NCBI GenBank assembly: GCA_902362805.1
Contig: CABIXY010000013.1
Coordinates: forward strand, 6,741 to 55,212
Length of the DNA stretch: 48,472 bases
DNA from: Eubacteriaceae bacterium
Lineage (GTDB): Bacteria > Bacillota > Clostridia > Peptostreptococcales > Anaerovoracaceae
Reading direction: 5' to 3'
The translations under genes and the position numbers were made by a program. Under the pieces are notes generated by a model. It was not told where the DNA came from. It saw nothing but the letters and a program-made list of their open reading frames with translations, and did not search any database. This document shows, in pieces, positions 16,409-24,742 of this stretch; positions within the stretch are counted from its first letter, which is position 1, and each line of letters starts with the position of its first letter.

Positions 16409-17980
16409 TTAAAAAGGCTTATATTTCCCTATGATCTTTTCCGCTACTTTGATGCCGTCACAGGCCGCGCTCATGATGCCGCCAGCGTAGCCGGTGCCTT
16501 CGCCGGCAGGATAAAATCCGCCAAAGGTACCTTCCATCTCCTCGTTTCTGGCAAATCTGACAGGGGAAGAGCTTCTCGTTTCCACAGCAGTCATAACCGC
16601 ATCGTCCCGGTCAAAACCGGACAGCTTTCTGCCCAGATGAGGCATAGCCTCCCGAATTGCAGCTACGGCAAATTCCGGCAGAGAGCGGATGACAGGGGCA
16701 GCAGACAGAGCTTCACTGCGGAACTCCCCCCAAGTCGTTTTCGGTGCTTCATACGTCCCGCCGCCATTTTCAAAAGCCAGCTTTTCATATTTCTCCTGAA
16801 ATTCGATACCGGCAAGTGGATGGGGAGAGCCGAAATCCTCGCATCTGACATCAACCAAAAGACCGCTGTTGGCTTTGCCGCTGTTTCTCGCTCTGTTGCT
16901 CATGCCGTTGGTTACGACACCACCTTCCTGAGACGAAGCTGTGATGACTTCCCCGCCAGGGCACATGCAGAAAGTGTAGACCCCCCTGCCGTTTCCACAG
17001 TGATAGTTCAGCTTATAATCAGCCGGTGGCAGTCCTTCCGTATTTCCATACTGAGATTTGTCAATCAGCTTCTGCGGATGTTCGATTCTCACACCGATGG
17101 AAAAAGGCTTCTGCTGCATTTTGATACCTCGTTCACAGAGATAACGGAATGTATCACGAGCACTGTGACCTACCGCCAAAATCACGTTCTGTGTAGGAAT
17201 CTCATATCGTTCTCCTGCACACTCCACCACTATGGATTTGACGCATTTCTTCTTCGTATTCACCTCTACAAAGCGAGTATCGAATCGAATTTCACCCCCG
17301 CAGCGGAGGATCTCTTCTCTGATGTTTCTGACCACTTTCCGCAAAACGTCCGTGCCGATGTGGGGCTTCTGTTTATAGAGAATGTCCTCATCGGCGCCAG
17401 CGCGGACAAATTCTTCGAGGACTTTCCTGATGCGCGGATCCTTGATGCCTGTAGTCAGCTTACCGTCAGAAAAAGTGCCAGCGCCTCCTTCACCAAATTG
17501 TACATTAGATTCCGTGTTCAAGATTCCTTCACTCCAAAACTTTTCCACGTCCTCAACCCTCTGTTCAATTGGGCGGCCTCGCTCTATGATGATTGGGCGG
17601 TAGCCTCTTTTGGCGAGAATCAGACCTGCAAACATACCGCATGGTCCGAAGCCGACGATGACAGGCTGATCAGACAGCTCCTCGCCGCCTGATTCCACGT
17701 CGAGATAGTTCATGTCCGGCGCTTCTTCTAAGCCCAGTTTCGGATTCATAGGCAGATTGACATACTGTTTTGGCCGCTGCCTGGTCACCGCCTGAAAATC
17801 CACGGTGTATACAAATTTGATATCTCCTTTATCTCTGGCGTCCAGAGATTCCTTTACGATTTCCAAATCTGTCAAAATCAAATCTCTGTTGTTTAACTTC
17901 TTCAAAATCTTCTTCGGAATGTCACTCTTGGTTTCATTCATGTTCAATTTTATTTGATGCATTCGATATCTGCTATTCAT
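16409..17980 (-). CDS. FAD-dependent protein of the COG2509 type
   Basis: About 523 residues from the ATG at 17980 (SD GAGGAG, 7 nt spacing, 8-bp overlap with the preceding gene). The frame stays open to 18091, but that part lies inside the upstream gene. The Rossmann FAD motif is VIVGFGPCGMFAGLILAKRG around residue 107, followed by the ERG ribose-binding turn. Further family landmarks are NVQFGEGGAGTFSDGKLTTGI, AVGHSARDTF and the C-terminal GEGTGYAGGIMSAACDGI. The family is widespread in Clostridia but its reaction is not established. The ~80-residue N-terminal domain before the FAD motif is typical of the family. Coupling to a BaiN/HI0933-like flavoprotein gene suggests a shared operon, not necessarily a shared pathway. 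Confidence 0.88.
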   Translation of the reverse strand: MNSRYRMHQIKLNMNETKSDIPKKILKKLNNRDLILTDLEIVKESLDARDKGDIKFVYTVDFQAVTRQRPKQYVNLPMNPKLGLEEAPDMNYLDVESGGEELSDQPVIVGFGPCGMFAGLILAKRGYRPIIIERGRPIEQRVEDVEKFWSEGILNTESNVQFGEGGAGTFSDGKLTTGIKDPRIRKVLEEFVRAGADEDILYKQKPHIGTDVLRKVVRNIREEILRCGGEIRFDTRFVEVNTKKKCVKSIVVECAGERYEIPTQNVILAVGHSARDTFRYLCERGIKMQQKPFSIGVRIEHPQKLIDKSQYGNTEGLPPADYKLNYHCGNGRGVYTFCMCPGGEVITASSQEGGVVTNGMSNRARNSGKANSGLLVDVRCEDFGSPHPLAGIEFQEKYEKLAFENGGGTYEAPKTTWGEFRSEALSAAPVIRSLPEFAVAAIREAMPHLGRKLSGFDRDDAVMTAVETRSSSPVRFARNEEMEGTFGGFYPAGEGTGYAGGIMSAACDGIKVAEKIIGKYKPF

Positions 17981-19109
17981 TTGCCATCTCCTCTCCAGCC
18001 AACATGCCTGTTTCAAAAGCATTCTGTAAGTTATAGCCGCCGCAAGGTCCGTCATAATCGATGACTTCTCCTGCAAAATATAAGTTTTCAATCAGCCTTG
18101 ACTTCATAGCCGTCAAATCAATCTCGTCCAAACTGACGCCGCCTTTCGTCACTTGGGCATAATCCCAGCCTCTGGCCCCCTTGGGTGACAAGGGAAAACA
18201 GCGTAAAAGTCTTGCCATTTCTTTCACATCGCCTTTTGACAATTGATAGATGTACTCTGCAATGGGTTCTCTCACCAGAAAGTCCAATAGGTGCTCTCTT
18301 TCGAATCCTCTCATTTTTCTTCTTTCCGTCAAAACCTCCAGCAGGTCTTCTCTGTCTGGGAAAAAATCAATCAAAATCTGATACTCCTCAAACCCGTCTT
18401 TCATTGTTTTCCCTTCAGGAATCAAAAGAAAGCGAGAGAGGTTAAATACGCAGATGCCGGAAACACCTGTCTTTGTAAACTGCAGCTCTCCTGTTTCTTC
18501 TGCCAGGGTTTCACTGCGATGACACAGCATTACACGAGCCTTGGCTCTGATGCCTGCCATTTTGCTGGTGTCCTCTTTTACATCAATGGCGGTCAGCACT
18601 GGCACTAGTCTGGTGACGTGATGCCCCAGCTGCTTGGCCAGCTTGCTGCCATCGCCAGTAGTTCCAAACTGCGGACCCGCTTTCCCTCCACAGGAAATCA
18701 AAAGCTTTCTGGCCTGCAGGCAGTCCCTTGACGTGTGAATTTGGAAACACTCCTCTTTGTCCACGGAAAGGACCGGGCTGTCCACCATCGTCCTGATGCC
18801 GAGCACCTCCAGCCTCTTTTTCAATGCCATCAAGACCGCCCTTGCCTCCTCGGTGTAGGGATAGATTCTGCCTTCTTCGTCTGTCCTTGTCAAAAGACCC
18901 AGGTGAGCGAAAAAAGCCAGTGTCTCTTGAAAATTCTGGCATCTGATGTTAGACAGATTGCACTTGCCGTTGCCCGAAGCCAGAATCTTTTTGCCCATCT
19001 GTTCTTTTTTTTCTATAATTAAAATATCTAATGCAGGATTTCTTTCCTTGGCACAGATTGCGGCAGTCATTCCCGCCGCACCGCCGCCGACGATGCATAT
19101 ATCTATCAT
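17973..19109 (-). CDS. NAD(P)/FAD-dependent oxidoreductase, HI0933/BaiN-like
   Basis: About 378 residues from the ATG at 19109 (SD GGAGTGGAG). The 22 extra residues of the longer frame precede the FAD motif and look non-coding. Motifs are ICIVGGGAAGMTAA (dinucleotide binding), EKKEQMGKKILASGNGKCNLSN (the family signature), CGGKAGPQFGTTGDG, QFTKTGVSG and the C-terminal FAGEVIDYDGPCGGYNLQNAF. Relatives include BaiN, which reduces bile-acid intermediates, and HI0933/YhiN proteins of unknown role, so substrate assignment would be unsafe. It is the first gene of a two-gene unit with the COG2509-type protein. Confidence 0.9.
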   Translation of the reverse strand: MIDICIVGGGAAGMTAAICAKERNPALDILIIEKKEQMGKKILASGNGKCNLSNIRCQNFQETLAFFAHLGLLTRTDEEGRIYPYTEEARAVLMALKKRLEVLGIRTMVDSPVLSVDKEECFQIHTSRDCLQARKLLISCGGKAGPQFGTTGDGSKLAKQLGHHVTRLVPVLTAIDVKEDTSKMAGIRAKARVMLCHRSETLAEETGELQFTKTGVSGICVFNLSRFLLIPEGKTMKDGFEEYQILIDFFPDREDLLEVLTERRKMRGFEREHLLDFLVREPIAEYIYQLSKGDVKEMARLLRCFPLSPKGARGWDYAQVTKGGVSLDEIDLTAMKSRLIENLYFAGEVIDYDGPCGGYNLQNAFETGMLAGEEMANE

Positions 19110-19135
19110 GTCTTCTCCACTCCTAACAAAGGAAA

Positions 19136-19176
19136 GGTGTCGTTCCATAGCTGAATCCAAGCTATTTTGCGACACC
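19136..19176 (-). terminator. Hairpin between DUF308 and flavoprotein genes
   Basis: A stem GGTGTCG...CGACACC with inner ATAGCT/AGCTAT pairing is followed on the minus strand by TTTCCTTTG. It probably ends the DUF308 transcript. The interrupted T run makes it a modest terminator. Confidence 0.6.
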
Positions 19177-19192
19177 CCTGTTTCAATAATGA

Positions 19193-19921
19193 TTATTTTT
19201 CTTTCTCTTCGGGCTTTTCACTATCAGTTTCTCCAATCGGCTCCCTGATGATCTCGTGAAATTCCTTTGACTCTTCCGCTTTTTTGATGCCTTTGCGAGC
19301 CTGTCTTGCTTTCTTGATTGCCTTCCTCACTTCTTTGTGCGCTTCTTCCGCTGCCGCCTCTGCATCAGCAATCTTCTCTTCTTTGGTCTTTATCAATTCC
19401 GGCTTTGAGTAGGAAATATCCACACCGATTTTGATGACGTTTGCACCCTGTACGACGAAGCATACGCCCAGGATCATGAGCACGGACAAATGGAAAAGCA
19501 TCAAGTTGAAGAAGGTATATACCCCCACGATCAAGTTCAATGCACTGACCGCTACAGTCCAGTAAAAATCTATATCTTTCTCTTCCTTTTCTACAACTTG
19601 GGTAACGATGACAAAGCCTCTGATACCAGAGATCATGCTCCACATTCCGAAGACCACAGGGACGGCGATATCCGCTGCCAGCTGCCCGGTCAGAACAACA
19701 ACCCCCAGTATAAAAGTGGTCAGCCCTTCGATCAGAACCCAGTGCCTGTTTTCTTCGTCTTCGACAGTTCTCTTATATGCAAAACATTCTACCATTCCAA
19801 CGATAATTAGAACGACACCGATGGGAAAGGCCAGTGATAAAAATGATAATCCGGCATTTGCTACTGAAAACACACCGAGTATTGTCAGTAGCGCACCGAC
19901 GATTATTGTTAATATTCTCAC
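19193..19921 (-). CDS. DUF308 (HdeD-like) membrane protein with charged C-terminal tail
   Basis: 242 residues, starting at GTG (19921) behind SD GGAGG with 8 nt spacing. Six hydrophobic helices are arranged in three similar hairpins, as in the DUF308/HdeD family. The first reads MRILTIIVGALLTILGVFSVANAG, and later ones include LIEGLTTFILGVVVLTGQL and LNLIVGVYTFFNLMLFHLSVLMILG. The last ~70 residues are a Lys/Glu-rich, helical, probably cytoplasmic tail (IADAEAAAEEAHKEVRKAIKK). HdeD relates to acid stress in enterobacteria, but the role in Clostridia is unknown. The SD touches the end of a three-unit 109-bp-family repeat array that occupies its whole leader. Confidence 0.8.
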   Translation of the reverse strand: MRILTIIVGALLTILGVFSVANAGLSFLSLAFPIGVVLIIVGMVECFAYKRTVEDEENRHWVLIEGLTTFILGVVVLTGQLAADIAVPVVFGMWSMISGIRGFVIVTQVVEKEEKDIDFYWTVAVSALNLIVGVYTFFNLMLFHLSVLMILGVCFVVQGANVIKIGVDISYSKPELIKTKEEKIADAEAAAEEAHKEVRKAIKKARQARKGIKKAEESKEFHEIIREPIGETDSEKPEEKEK

Positions 19922-19934
19922 TTAGTTTACCTCC

Positions 19935-20300
19935 TAATGGTCCTGCCCCAAATCTTTGATTTGGTCTGGCAGACCTTATGCTTTTAATCTCCAAGAGAGC
20001 AAGCTCTGCGCCGCTCGATTGGTTGGATTAAGTAGTATAATGGTCCTCGCCCCAATTTGCAAAGCAAATTGTTGGGGAGACCTTATGCTGACGTTCCCCA
20101 GCCTGCCGATTTTCCGCAGCTTCAGCTGCAATAGAAAATGGGACAGCGAAGCAACGAAAGTTGCGTAGGAGCGCAACTTGTTGCACGTTTAGCTGGCTAG
20201 GAACATGTCGTATAATGGACTTGCCACAGTTTGTGAACAGATGAAAGTCCTTATGCTTTGAACGCCCAAACCTTCGATTTGGCTGCGTTTTGTCGTATAG
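19935..20300 (+). repeat. Structured tandem repeat, 109-bp family (three divergent units)
   Basis: Units begin with TAATGG at 19935, 20038 and 20213. Hairpin 1 stems differ but remain paired: GGTC-CTGCC/GGCAG-ACC, then GGTC..CAATTTG/CAAATTG..GACC, then GGACTT/AAGTCC. CTTATGC follows each. Hairpin 2 stems also covary: TTAATC/GATTAA, GTTCC/GGAAC, AACGC/GCGTT. The unit at 20038 is longer (about 175 bp) because hairpin 2 carries extra internal hairpins. The junction GTCGTATAATGG (or GTAGTATAATGG) is kept. Confidence 0.83.
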
Positions 20301-20346
20301 TCGCGGTCGACTACTTGTACTATTATACTTGCCTTCGGGCTTTTCG

Positions 20347-20730
20347 TCAAGAATGTGCTGGTACGACAATCAATCTAGCCTTGCCTGCAAGATACTCTCC
20401 AAGACGGTTAAGGAAGGAATCCTTGTCTTCTTTTTCTCCGGACTGTCCTGTAATCACCTCTGTAATCCCGTTCTTATCTACGATGTCAATCAAAGTCTTC
20501 ATCACATCGTCTGATTTTTCTACCGTCAGACTAGCGCCTGCATCTCTTGCTTTCTCATAGAGGAATTCCAGTGCTTCGCCTTCCTCTGAATTATCAAGAA
20601 ATGAATCATCACTCTTTGCAATATGTATGACAAAGAGCTGGTCATCATCAGACTCTCTCAGCTTCTTGCCATAATCGATTAACCGTTGGCAAGTCTTCTG
20701 TTTGGTTACGCAGACCATGATATTATTCAT
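20347..20730 (-). CDS. Universal-stress-protein-like domain protein
   Basis: 127 residues. The N-terminal strand NNIMVCVTKQKTCQRLIDYG followed by LFVIHIAKSDD resembles the Usp-like domain found in KdpD and in small Usp proteins. The C-terminal strand LIVVPAHS closes the alpha/beta fold. The canonical ATP-binding G-2X-G-9X-G(S/T) motif is not clear (GQSGEKEDKDSFLNRLGEYL is the nearest), so it may be a non-ATP-binding Usp. The function is unknown, probably a stress or signalling accessory. The leader holds a small hairpin, AGGGAGAA-N6-TTCTCCCT (20766-20787), and upstream two units of the 91-bp repeat. Confidence 0.75.
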   Translation of the reverse strand: MNNIMVCVTKQKTCQRLIDYGKKLRESDDDQLFVIHIAKSDDSFLDNSEEGEALEFLYEKARDAGASLTVEKSDDVMKTLIDIVDKNGITEVITGQSGEKEDKDSFLNRLGEYLAGKARLIVVPAHS

Positions 20731-20804
20731 TTTTTCACCCCTTATTTTACTATCAAATCGCTATCAGGGAGAACCCCTTTTCTCCCTAATCGTATTTAGT
20801 TTAA

Positions 20805-21010
20805 TATGATCGTGGAATCATTATAACATGACGACTCCTCTGCAAATAGAATCAGAAGTCATGTTTCAATGATGCCTACCTTGCGGCAACGCCGTGTGAT
20901 CGTGGAATCATTATAACATGACGACTCCTCTGTAAATAGAATCTCAAGTCATGTTTCAATGATGCCTACCTTGCGGCAACGCCGTGTGATCGTGGAATCA
21001 TTATAACACA
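20805..21010. repeat. Structured tandem repeat, 91-bp family (two units plus partial)
   Basis: GGAATCATTATAACATG recurs at about 20814, 20904 and 20994, a 90-bp period. Stem A is CATGAC/GTCATG. Stem B is AATGATGCC against GGAATCATT with one mismatch, enclosing CGGCAACGCCG. It is the same design as the array at 15334 with different stem bases. Confidence 0.82.
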
Positions 21011-21207
21011 ACCTTCGTCTCAAAGAGATATTGGTGGGTTATGTCGCAATGTTCCCTTTCTTATTGCTAAACTGAACCAATCCTTAAAATATTATAACAT
21101 AGATCTATTCTCAAATTGTGAATGTTATTTGATATCTTTTCTTCTCGTGGCAAAAAATTTTTGCTGAGATTGGACGAAACTGTAAAGCCCGTCTTTGTTG
21201 CTCTGGC

Positions 21208-21540
21208 AGTCCGCAATGGGTGGGGAGTCCGAGAAATGTTCCGCACTTTTTTTCTGGCGCGCTTGGCTGCGGACTGCAACGGCCTGTTTTGCCCCTCTAA
21301 CAGTCCGCAATCGACTAGATTCGCAAAAAATGTCCCGCACTTTTTTTCTAGCGCGCTCGATTGCGGACTGCAACGGCCTGTTTTGCCCCTCTAAGAGTCC
21401 GCAATGGGTGGGGAGTCCGAGAAATGTTCCGCACTTTTTTTCTGGCGCGCTCGGCTGCGGACTGCAACGGCCTGTTTTGCCCCTCTAAGAGTCCGCAATG
21501 GGCGGGGAGTCCGAGAAATGTTTCGCACTTTTTTTCTAGC
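21208..21540. repeat. 94-bp tandem repeat family (three units plus a truncated fourth)
   Basis: AGTCCGCA begins units at 21208, 21302, 21396 and 21490, an exact 94-bp period. It pairs with TGCGGACT about 60 bp further on. In the second unit the stem extends to 13 bp (AGTCCGCAATCGA with TCGATTGCGGACT), where the others have different sequence. A constant CCGCACTTTTTTTCT box lies in the loop. The fourth unit stops just before the left end of the IS256-type element. Confidence 0.8.
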
Positions 21541-21547
21541 GGATAGA

Positions 21548-22910
21548 GTCTGTATAATGGTGTAAATTAAAAAAATAGAGCACATATCTATTAAATCGGT
21601 TAAAATGTTAATAACGACAAAAACAAAACCGGAGGTAATAGATATGGCTCAGATTAATTTTACACTAGAATACGATTTTTTGGTAGGGCTTTTTAAAGAT
21701 TCGAAGGAAGACGCCTTTGCAAAAATCATGGAAGAGATCCTGAACCAGACCCTGCTGGCCGAATCAAGGCAGCAGCTGGGCGCTGGCCACTATGAACGCA
21801 GCGACGGACGCAGTGATTACAGGAACGGGACACGTACACGCAGCCTCACGACAAGGATCGGGAAGATCCAGCTGGAAGTGCCCCGGCACAGGGAGACCCC
21901 CTTCAGAACGGTCCTTTTTGACCAGTACAAGCGGAATGAACAGGGCCTGATCCTTTCCATGATGGAAATGGTGGTCCAGGGGGTCTCGACGCGTAACGTG
22001 CAGAAGATAACACAGCAGCTGTGCGGCGAATCCTTCTCCAAATCAGCCGTCTCGGAAATGTGCCGGGAACTCGACGGGCCTGTGAAGAAGTTCCGTGACA
22101 GGCCCCTTGACACCGGGTATCCGTTTGTCATGGCGGATGCGATCTACATAAGGGTGCGGGAGGAACAGCGCATTGTTTCCAAGGCGGTGCTCATCGCGGT
22201 AGGGATCAATCCGGGTGGCCGGAAGGAGGTCCTCGGATTTGACGTATGCGGGGCAGAGACGGAGGGGACATGGAGGGGCTTCTTCACAGGCCTGAAGGAC
22301 AGGGGCCTGTCGGGGGTGGACATGGTGATCTCCGATGCGCACAAGGGCCTGCGGAAGGCTGCCGGGGAGAGCTTCGAGGGGAGCACGTGGCAGAGGTGCC
22401 AGGTCCATTTCCTGCGCAACCTGATGGATGCCACGCCAAAGAAATACCAGCAGGGCCTGTCAAGCGAGCTGCGCGAGATGTTCACCGCACCCAGCATAAA
22501 GATGGCACGCGGGAAGAGGGACTCGATCATTGCAGATTATGCGGATGTGGCAGGCAGGGCGGTGGAACTGCTGAGCGAGGGCTTCGAGGACGCAATGGCG
22601 GTGATGGGCCTCCCCGCCAAGTACAGGGTTTCACTGAGGACGAGCAACATCATCGAGAGGGAGAACCGGGAGATACGCAGGAGGGAGAAGGTCATCGGGA
22701 TCTTCCCGAATTGTGGGTCTGCCCTCAGGCTGATAGGCGCCGTCCTGCTTGACGACCATAATGACTGGTCAACATCGCAGAAACTCTTCGATATGACGGA
22801 ATATTATGAAATGAAGAAGCTTACATCCCGATAAGCTGAAATGTTGTTGACTTCGCAGGCGGCTTTTGCCGCCTGCATATACCGATATTAATTTACACAC
22901 AAATTTGGAC
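21548..22910 (+). mobile_element. IS256-family insertion sequence
   Basis: Imperfect inverted repeats flank the transposase: the left starts GTCTGTATAATGGTGTAAAT (21548) and the right, read outward-in, starts GTCCAAATTTGTGTGTAAAT (22910). They share TGTAAATTAA and several outer bases. No direct target duplication is evident next to these ends, so the exact boundaries, or a later rearrangement, remain open. Base composition is more GC-rich than the neighbouring genes. Confidence 0.85.
21644..22834 (+). CDS. IS256-family (MULE-like) transposase
   Basis: About 396 residues from the ATG at 21644 (SD GGAGGT). An open frame begins at 21605 but lacks an SD. The catalytic DDE residues are visible: Asp in FVMADAIYIRVREE, Asp in MVISDAHKGLRKA and Glu in NIIERENREIRRREK. 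The YERSDGRSDYRNGTRTRSLTTRIG segment and the CQVHFLRN motif are family hallmarks. The gene is complete without frameshifts, so the element may be active. Confidence 0.95.
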   Translation: MAQINFTLEYDFLVGLFKDSKEDAFAKIMEEILNQTLLAESRQQLGAGHYERSDGRSDYRNGTRTRSLTTRIGKIQLEVPRHRETPFRTVLFDQYKRNEQGLILSMMEMVVQGVSTRNVQKITQQLCGESFSKSAVSEMCRELDGPVKKFRDRPLDTGYPFVMADAIYIRVREEQRIVSKAVLIAVGINPGGRKEVLGFDVCGAETEGTWRGFFTGLKDRGLSGVDMVISDAHKGLRKAAGESFEGSTWQRCQVHFLRNLMDATPKKYQQGLSSELREMFTAPSIKMARGKRDSIIADYADVAGRAVELLSEGFEDAMAVMGLPAKYRVSLRTSNIIERENREIRRREKVIGIFPNCGSALRLIGAVLLDDHNDWSTSQKLFDMTEYYEMKKLTSR

Positions 22911-22983
22911 TTGTCTTGTGATCCAAGCGCAAGGCGCAATTCAAACTTAAGGCGCGATCCAGATGCCATCAATCCATTTTGTG

Positions 22984-23214
22984 CTATAGCCTTGGATTCC
23001 GGGCAATTTCCTCTTTGACCTCTCGGCGCCTTTTAACCGCAGGGATGATGTTGATCCCCATTGCAATGACAATAATGATACCCACGATGGACACCTTTTT
23101 CTCTTGCTGCCAGCTGACAAAGATCAATATAACACCCATGACCAGGGCGCAGATTGAAATGGTCATGGTAATCGTGGTCTGTCTGAGTACTTTTTTCAAA
23201 TCTTCCTTCATCAT
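22984..23214 (-). CDS. Small two-helix membrane protein of unknown function
   Basis: 76 residues with SD GGAGG upstream of the start. A basic N-terminus is followed by two hydrophobic helices (about 13-34 and 42-58) and a charged C-terminus (AVKRRREVKEEIARNP). I do not recognise a family. It follows smpB by 20 bp and is the last gene of the rlu-lepB-smpB run. The IS256-type element lies about 70 bp beyond its stop. Confidence 0.65.
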   Translation of the reverse strand: MMKEDLKKVLRQTTITMTISICALVMGVILIFVSWQQEKKVSIVGIIIVIAMGINIIPAVKRRREVKEEIARNPRL

Positions 23215-23234
23215 TTATACCTCCGAGATGAAAA

Positions 23235-23699
23235 TTACCATCTCTGTTTCATGGCCTGGTCTATCTTCCTGGCTGCGTCTTTCTTCGCCATATCGTCACG
23301 TTTATCATAATTCTTTTTGCCGCGTGCTACAGCAAGCTGCATTTTGGCGCGTCCATCCTCATTGATATACATGTTCAGCGGGATCAAGGTCAACCCTTTG
23401 ATCGTCGTATAGCCGATCAGCTTTCTAATTTCCTGCTTATGTAGCAAAAGCTTCCGCGGCCGCAAAGGATCCACATTAAAGCGGTTTCCCTGCTCATAAG
23501 GGCTGATGTTCATTCCGTAGACAATCATCTCGCCATTTTCAATTTTCGCGTAGCTCTCTTTGATACTGACCTTTCCTGCGCGGACTGATTTAATCTCCGT
23601 GCCTGTGAGCACGATTCCCGCTTCGTAAATCTCCTCTATAAAATAATCATGGCGTGCCTTTTTGTTGTTGGCGACCATCTTCTTTTCTCTTTTTACCAT
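23235..23699 (-). CDS. smpB: SsrA-binding protein SmpB
   Basis: 154 residues, normal length. Diagnostic stretches are [61 protein letters not shown] and the basic C-terminal tail [18 protein letters not shown]. SmpB binds tmRNA and ribosomes for trans-translation rescue of stalled ribosomes. ATG (23699) overlaps the stop of the preceding signal-peptidase gene by 7 bp, with SD AAGGTG, so translation is coupled. No tmRNA gene was seen in the window. Confidence 0.97.
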   Translation of the reverse strand: MVKREKKMVANNKKARHDYFIEEIYEAGIVLTGTEIKSVRAGKVSIKESYAKIENGEMIVYGMNISPYEQGNRFNVDPLRPRKLLLHKQEIRKLIGYTTIKGLTLIPLNMYINEDGRAKMQLAVARGKKNYDKRDDMAKKDAARKIDQAMKQRW

Positions 23700-24184
23700 T
23701 TATAAATCACCTTACCTAATATATCATCTGTGCTGACCAGTCCGACCGACTCATCTCTGCTGTCGGTGCTGGCGGCGCGATTATCACCTAAAACAAAGAC
23801 ATGTCCCTCGTCCACTTTGACCTGGTCCATCTCTCCGCTGGTTCCTTCTGTAAAAATATATTCTTCTGTCAAAGGCTTATTATTCACATAGACTCTTCCG
23901 GCAGTGATCAAAACCGTGTCTCCAGGCACGGCAATCACCCTCTTCATCATCACTTTCCCTTCACCCGTGACGGCATAAACTTCATTGGGAAGCAATATCA
24001 CGTCTCCCCCCTTCGGCTCACTGTCCCGAAAGGCAATTCTATTCACTAAAACAGTTTCTCCCTCAGAATACGATGGCAGCATGGAATTGTCTGTCACGCT
24101 GGTAACCTGAAAGGAAACGGATACGGCTACTCCTGCACCCACGCCTAAACACGCGGCGATCAGAAAAGCAATGAATTTTTTCAT
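23693..24184 (-). CDS. lepB: Signal peptidase I, third tandem copy
   Basis: 163 residues. One N-terminal membrane helix (about 4-26) leads to the catalytic domain, with nucleophile Ser34 in DNSMLPS and general base Lys81 in [11 protein letters not shown]. The GDNR box ([14 protein letters not shown]) is present. It differs from its two neighbours by having NSML in place of SMEP around the nucleophile and a [10 protein letters not shown] segment, so it may process different precursors. It removes signal peptides on the outer membrane face. It directly abuts the second copy and overlaps smpB. Confidence 0.92.
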   Translation of the reverse strand: MKKFIAFLIAACLGVGAGVAVSVSFQVTSVTDNSMLPSYSEGETVLVNRIAFRDSEPKGGDVILLPNEVYAVTGEGKVMMKRVIAVPGDTVLITAGRVYVNNKPLTEEYIFTEGTSGEMDQVKVDEGHVFVLGDNRAASTDSRDESVGLVSTDDILGKVIYKW

Positions 24185-24721
24185 CTACTGTAATCTCCCG
24201 ATTTTTCCAAATTTACTAAACGGGTATACTCTGAAAAAAGCCTTTCCTTCTATTGTTTCTTCTCTTACAAAACCGATTTCTAAAAAGCGGCTGTCTGTAC
24301 TGTGTAATCGATTATCTCCCAGGCAGAATACACTTCCCTCCGGCACTGTCACTGGAGCTACTTCTCCATTGGTAATGCCGTCTTTCGTATATTCGTCACT
24401 TATTTCTTTCCCGTTTATGTAAACTCTGCCGCCTTCGACGCAGACCATATCACCGGGTATCGCGATAACCCGTTTGATTAACTTCTTGTACTTTCCGTCC
24501 TCATCTTTTTGATGGGATACAAATACGACGACGTCCCCTCTCTTTGGAACCTTTCCGTTGGCGTAGGCTTGCTTGCTGACCAAAAGATAGTCTCCGCTTT
24601 CAAAGTTTGGTTCCATAGATATCCCTTCGACCATGGTCGGCATGATGAACTGAATGACGATGATTGCTACCACAATTCCAGTTACAATCGCTTTCAGCCA
24701 CTCTTTTGTATTCTCTTTCAT
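24185..24721 (-). CDS. lepB: Signal peptidase I, second tandem copy
   Basis: About 178 residues from the ATG at 24721. A GTG at 24733 is in frame but overlaps the SD-like GGGGTG. An N-terminal membrane helix spans about 11-30. The nucleophile is Ser35 in EGISMEPN and the base Lys83 in LIKRVIAIPGD. KRGDVVVF and LGDNRLHSTDSR are conserved boxes. It is closely similar to the first copy, consistent with tandem duplication. Confidence 0.93.
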   Translation of the reverse strand: MKENTKEWLKAIVTGIVVAIIVIQFIMPTMVEGISMEPNFESGDYLLVSKQAYANGKVPKRGDVVVFVSHQKDEDGKYKKLIKRVIAIPGDMVCVEGGRVYINGKEISDEYTKDGITNGEVAPVTVPEGSVFCLGDNRLHSTDSRFLEIGFVREETIEGKAFFRVYPFSKFGKIGRLQ

Positions 24722-24742
24722 CTCTATTAACACCCCAATATT

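Noticed and set aside
16316..17692. Long plus-strand open frame of 458 codons.
   Set aside because: It is the antisense shadow of the FAD-dependent protein gene. Its translation has no domain pattern and no SD.
21122..21585. Several overlapping 60-97 codon frames on both strands.
   Set aside because: They are repeat-derived frames across the 94-bp units, with the same peptides recurring by period and no SD.
21540..22918. Target-site duplication for the IS256-type element.
   Set aside because: The 8 bp on the left (CGGATAGA) and right (TTGTCTTG) do not match, so no duplication can be claimed.
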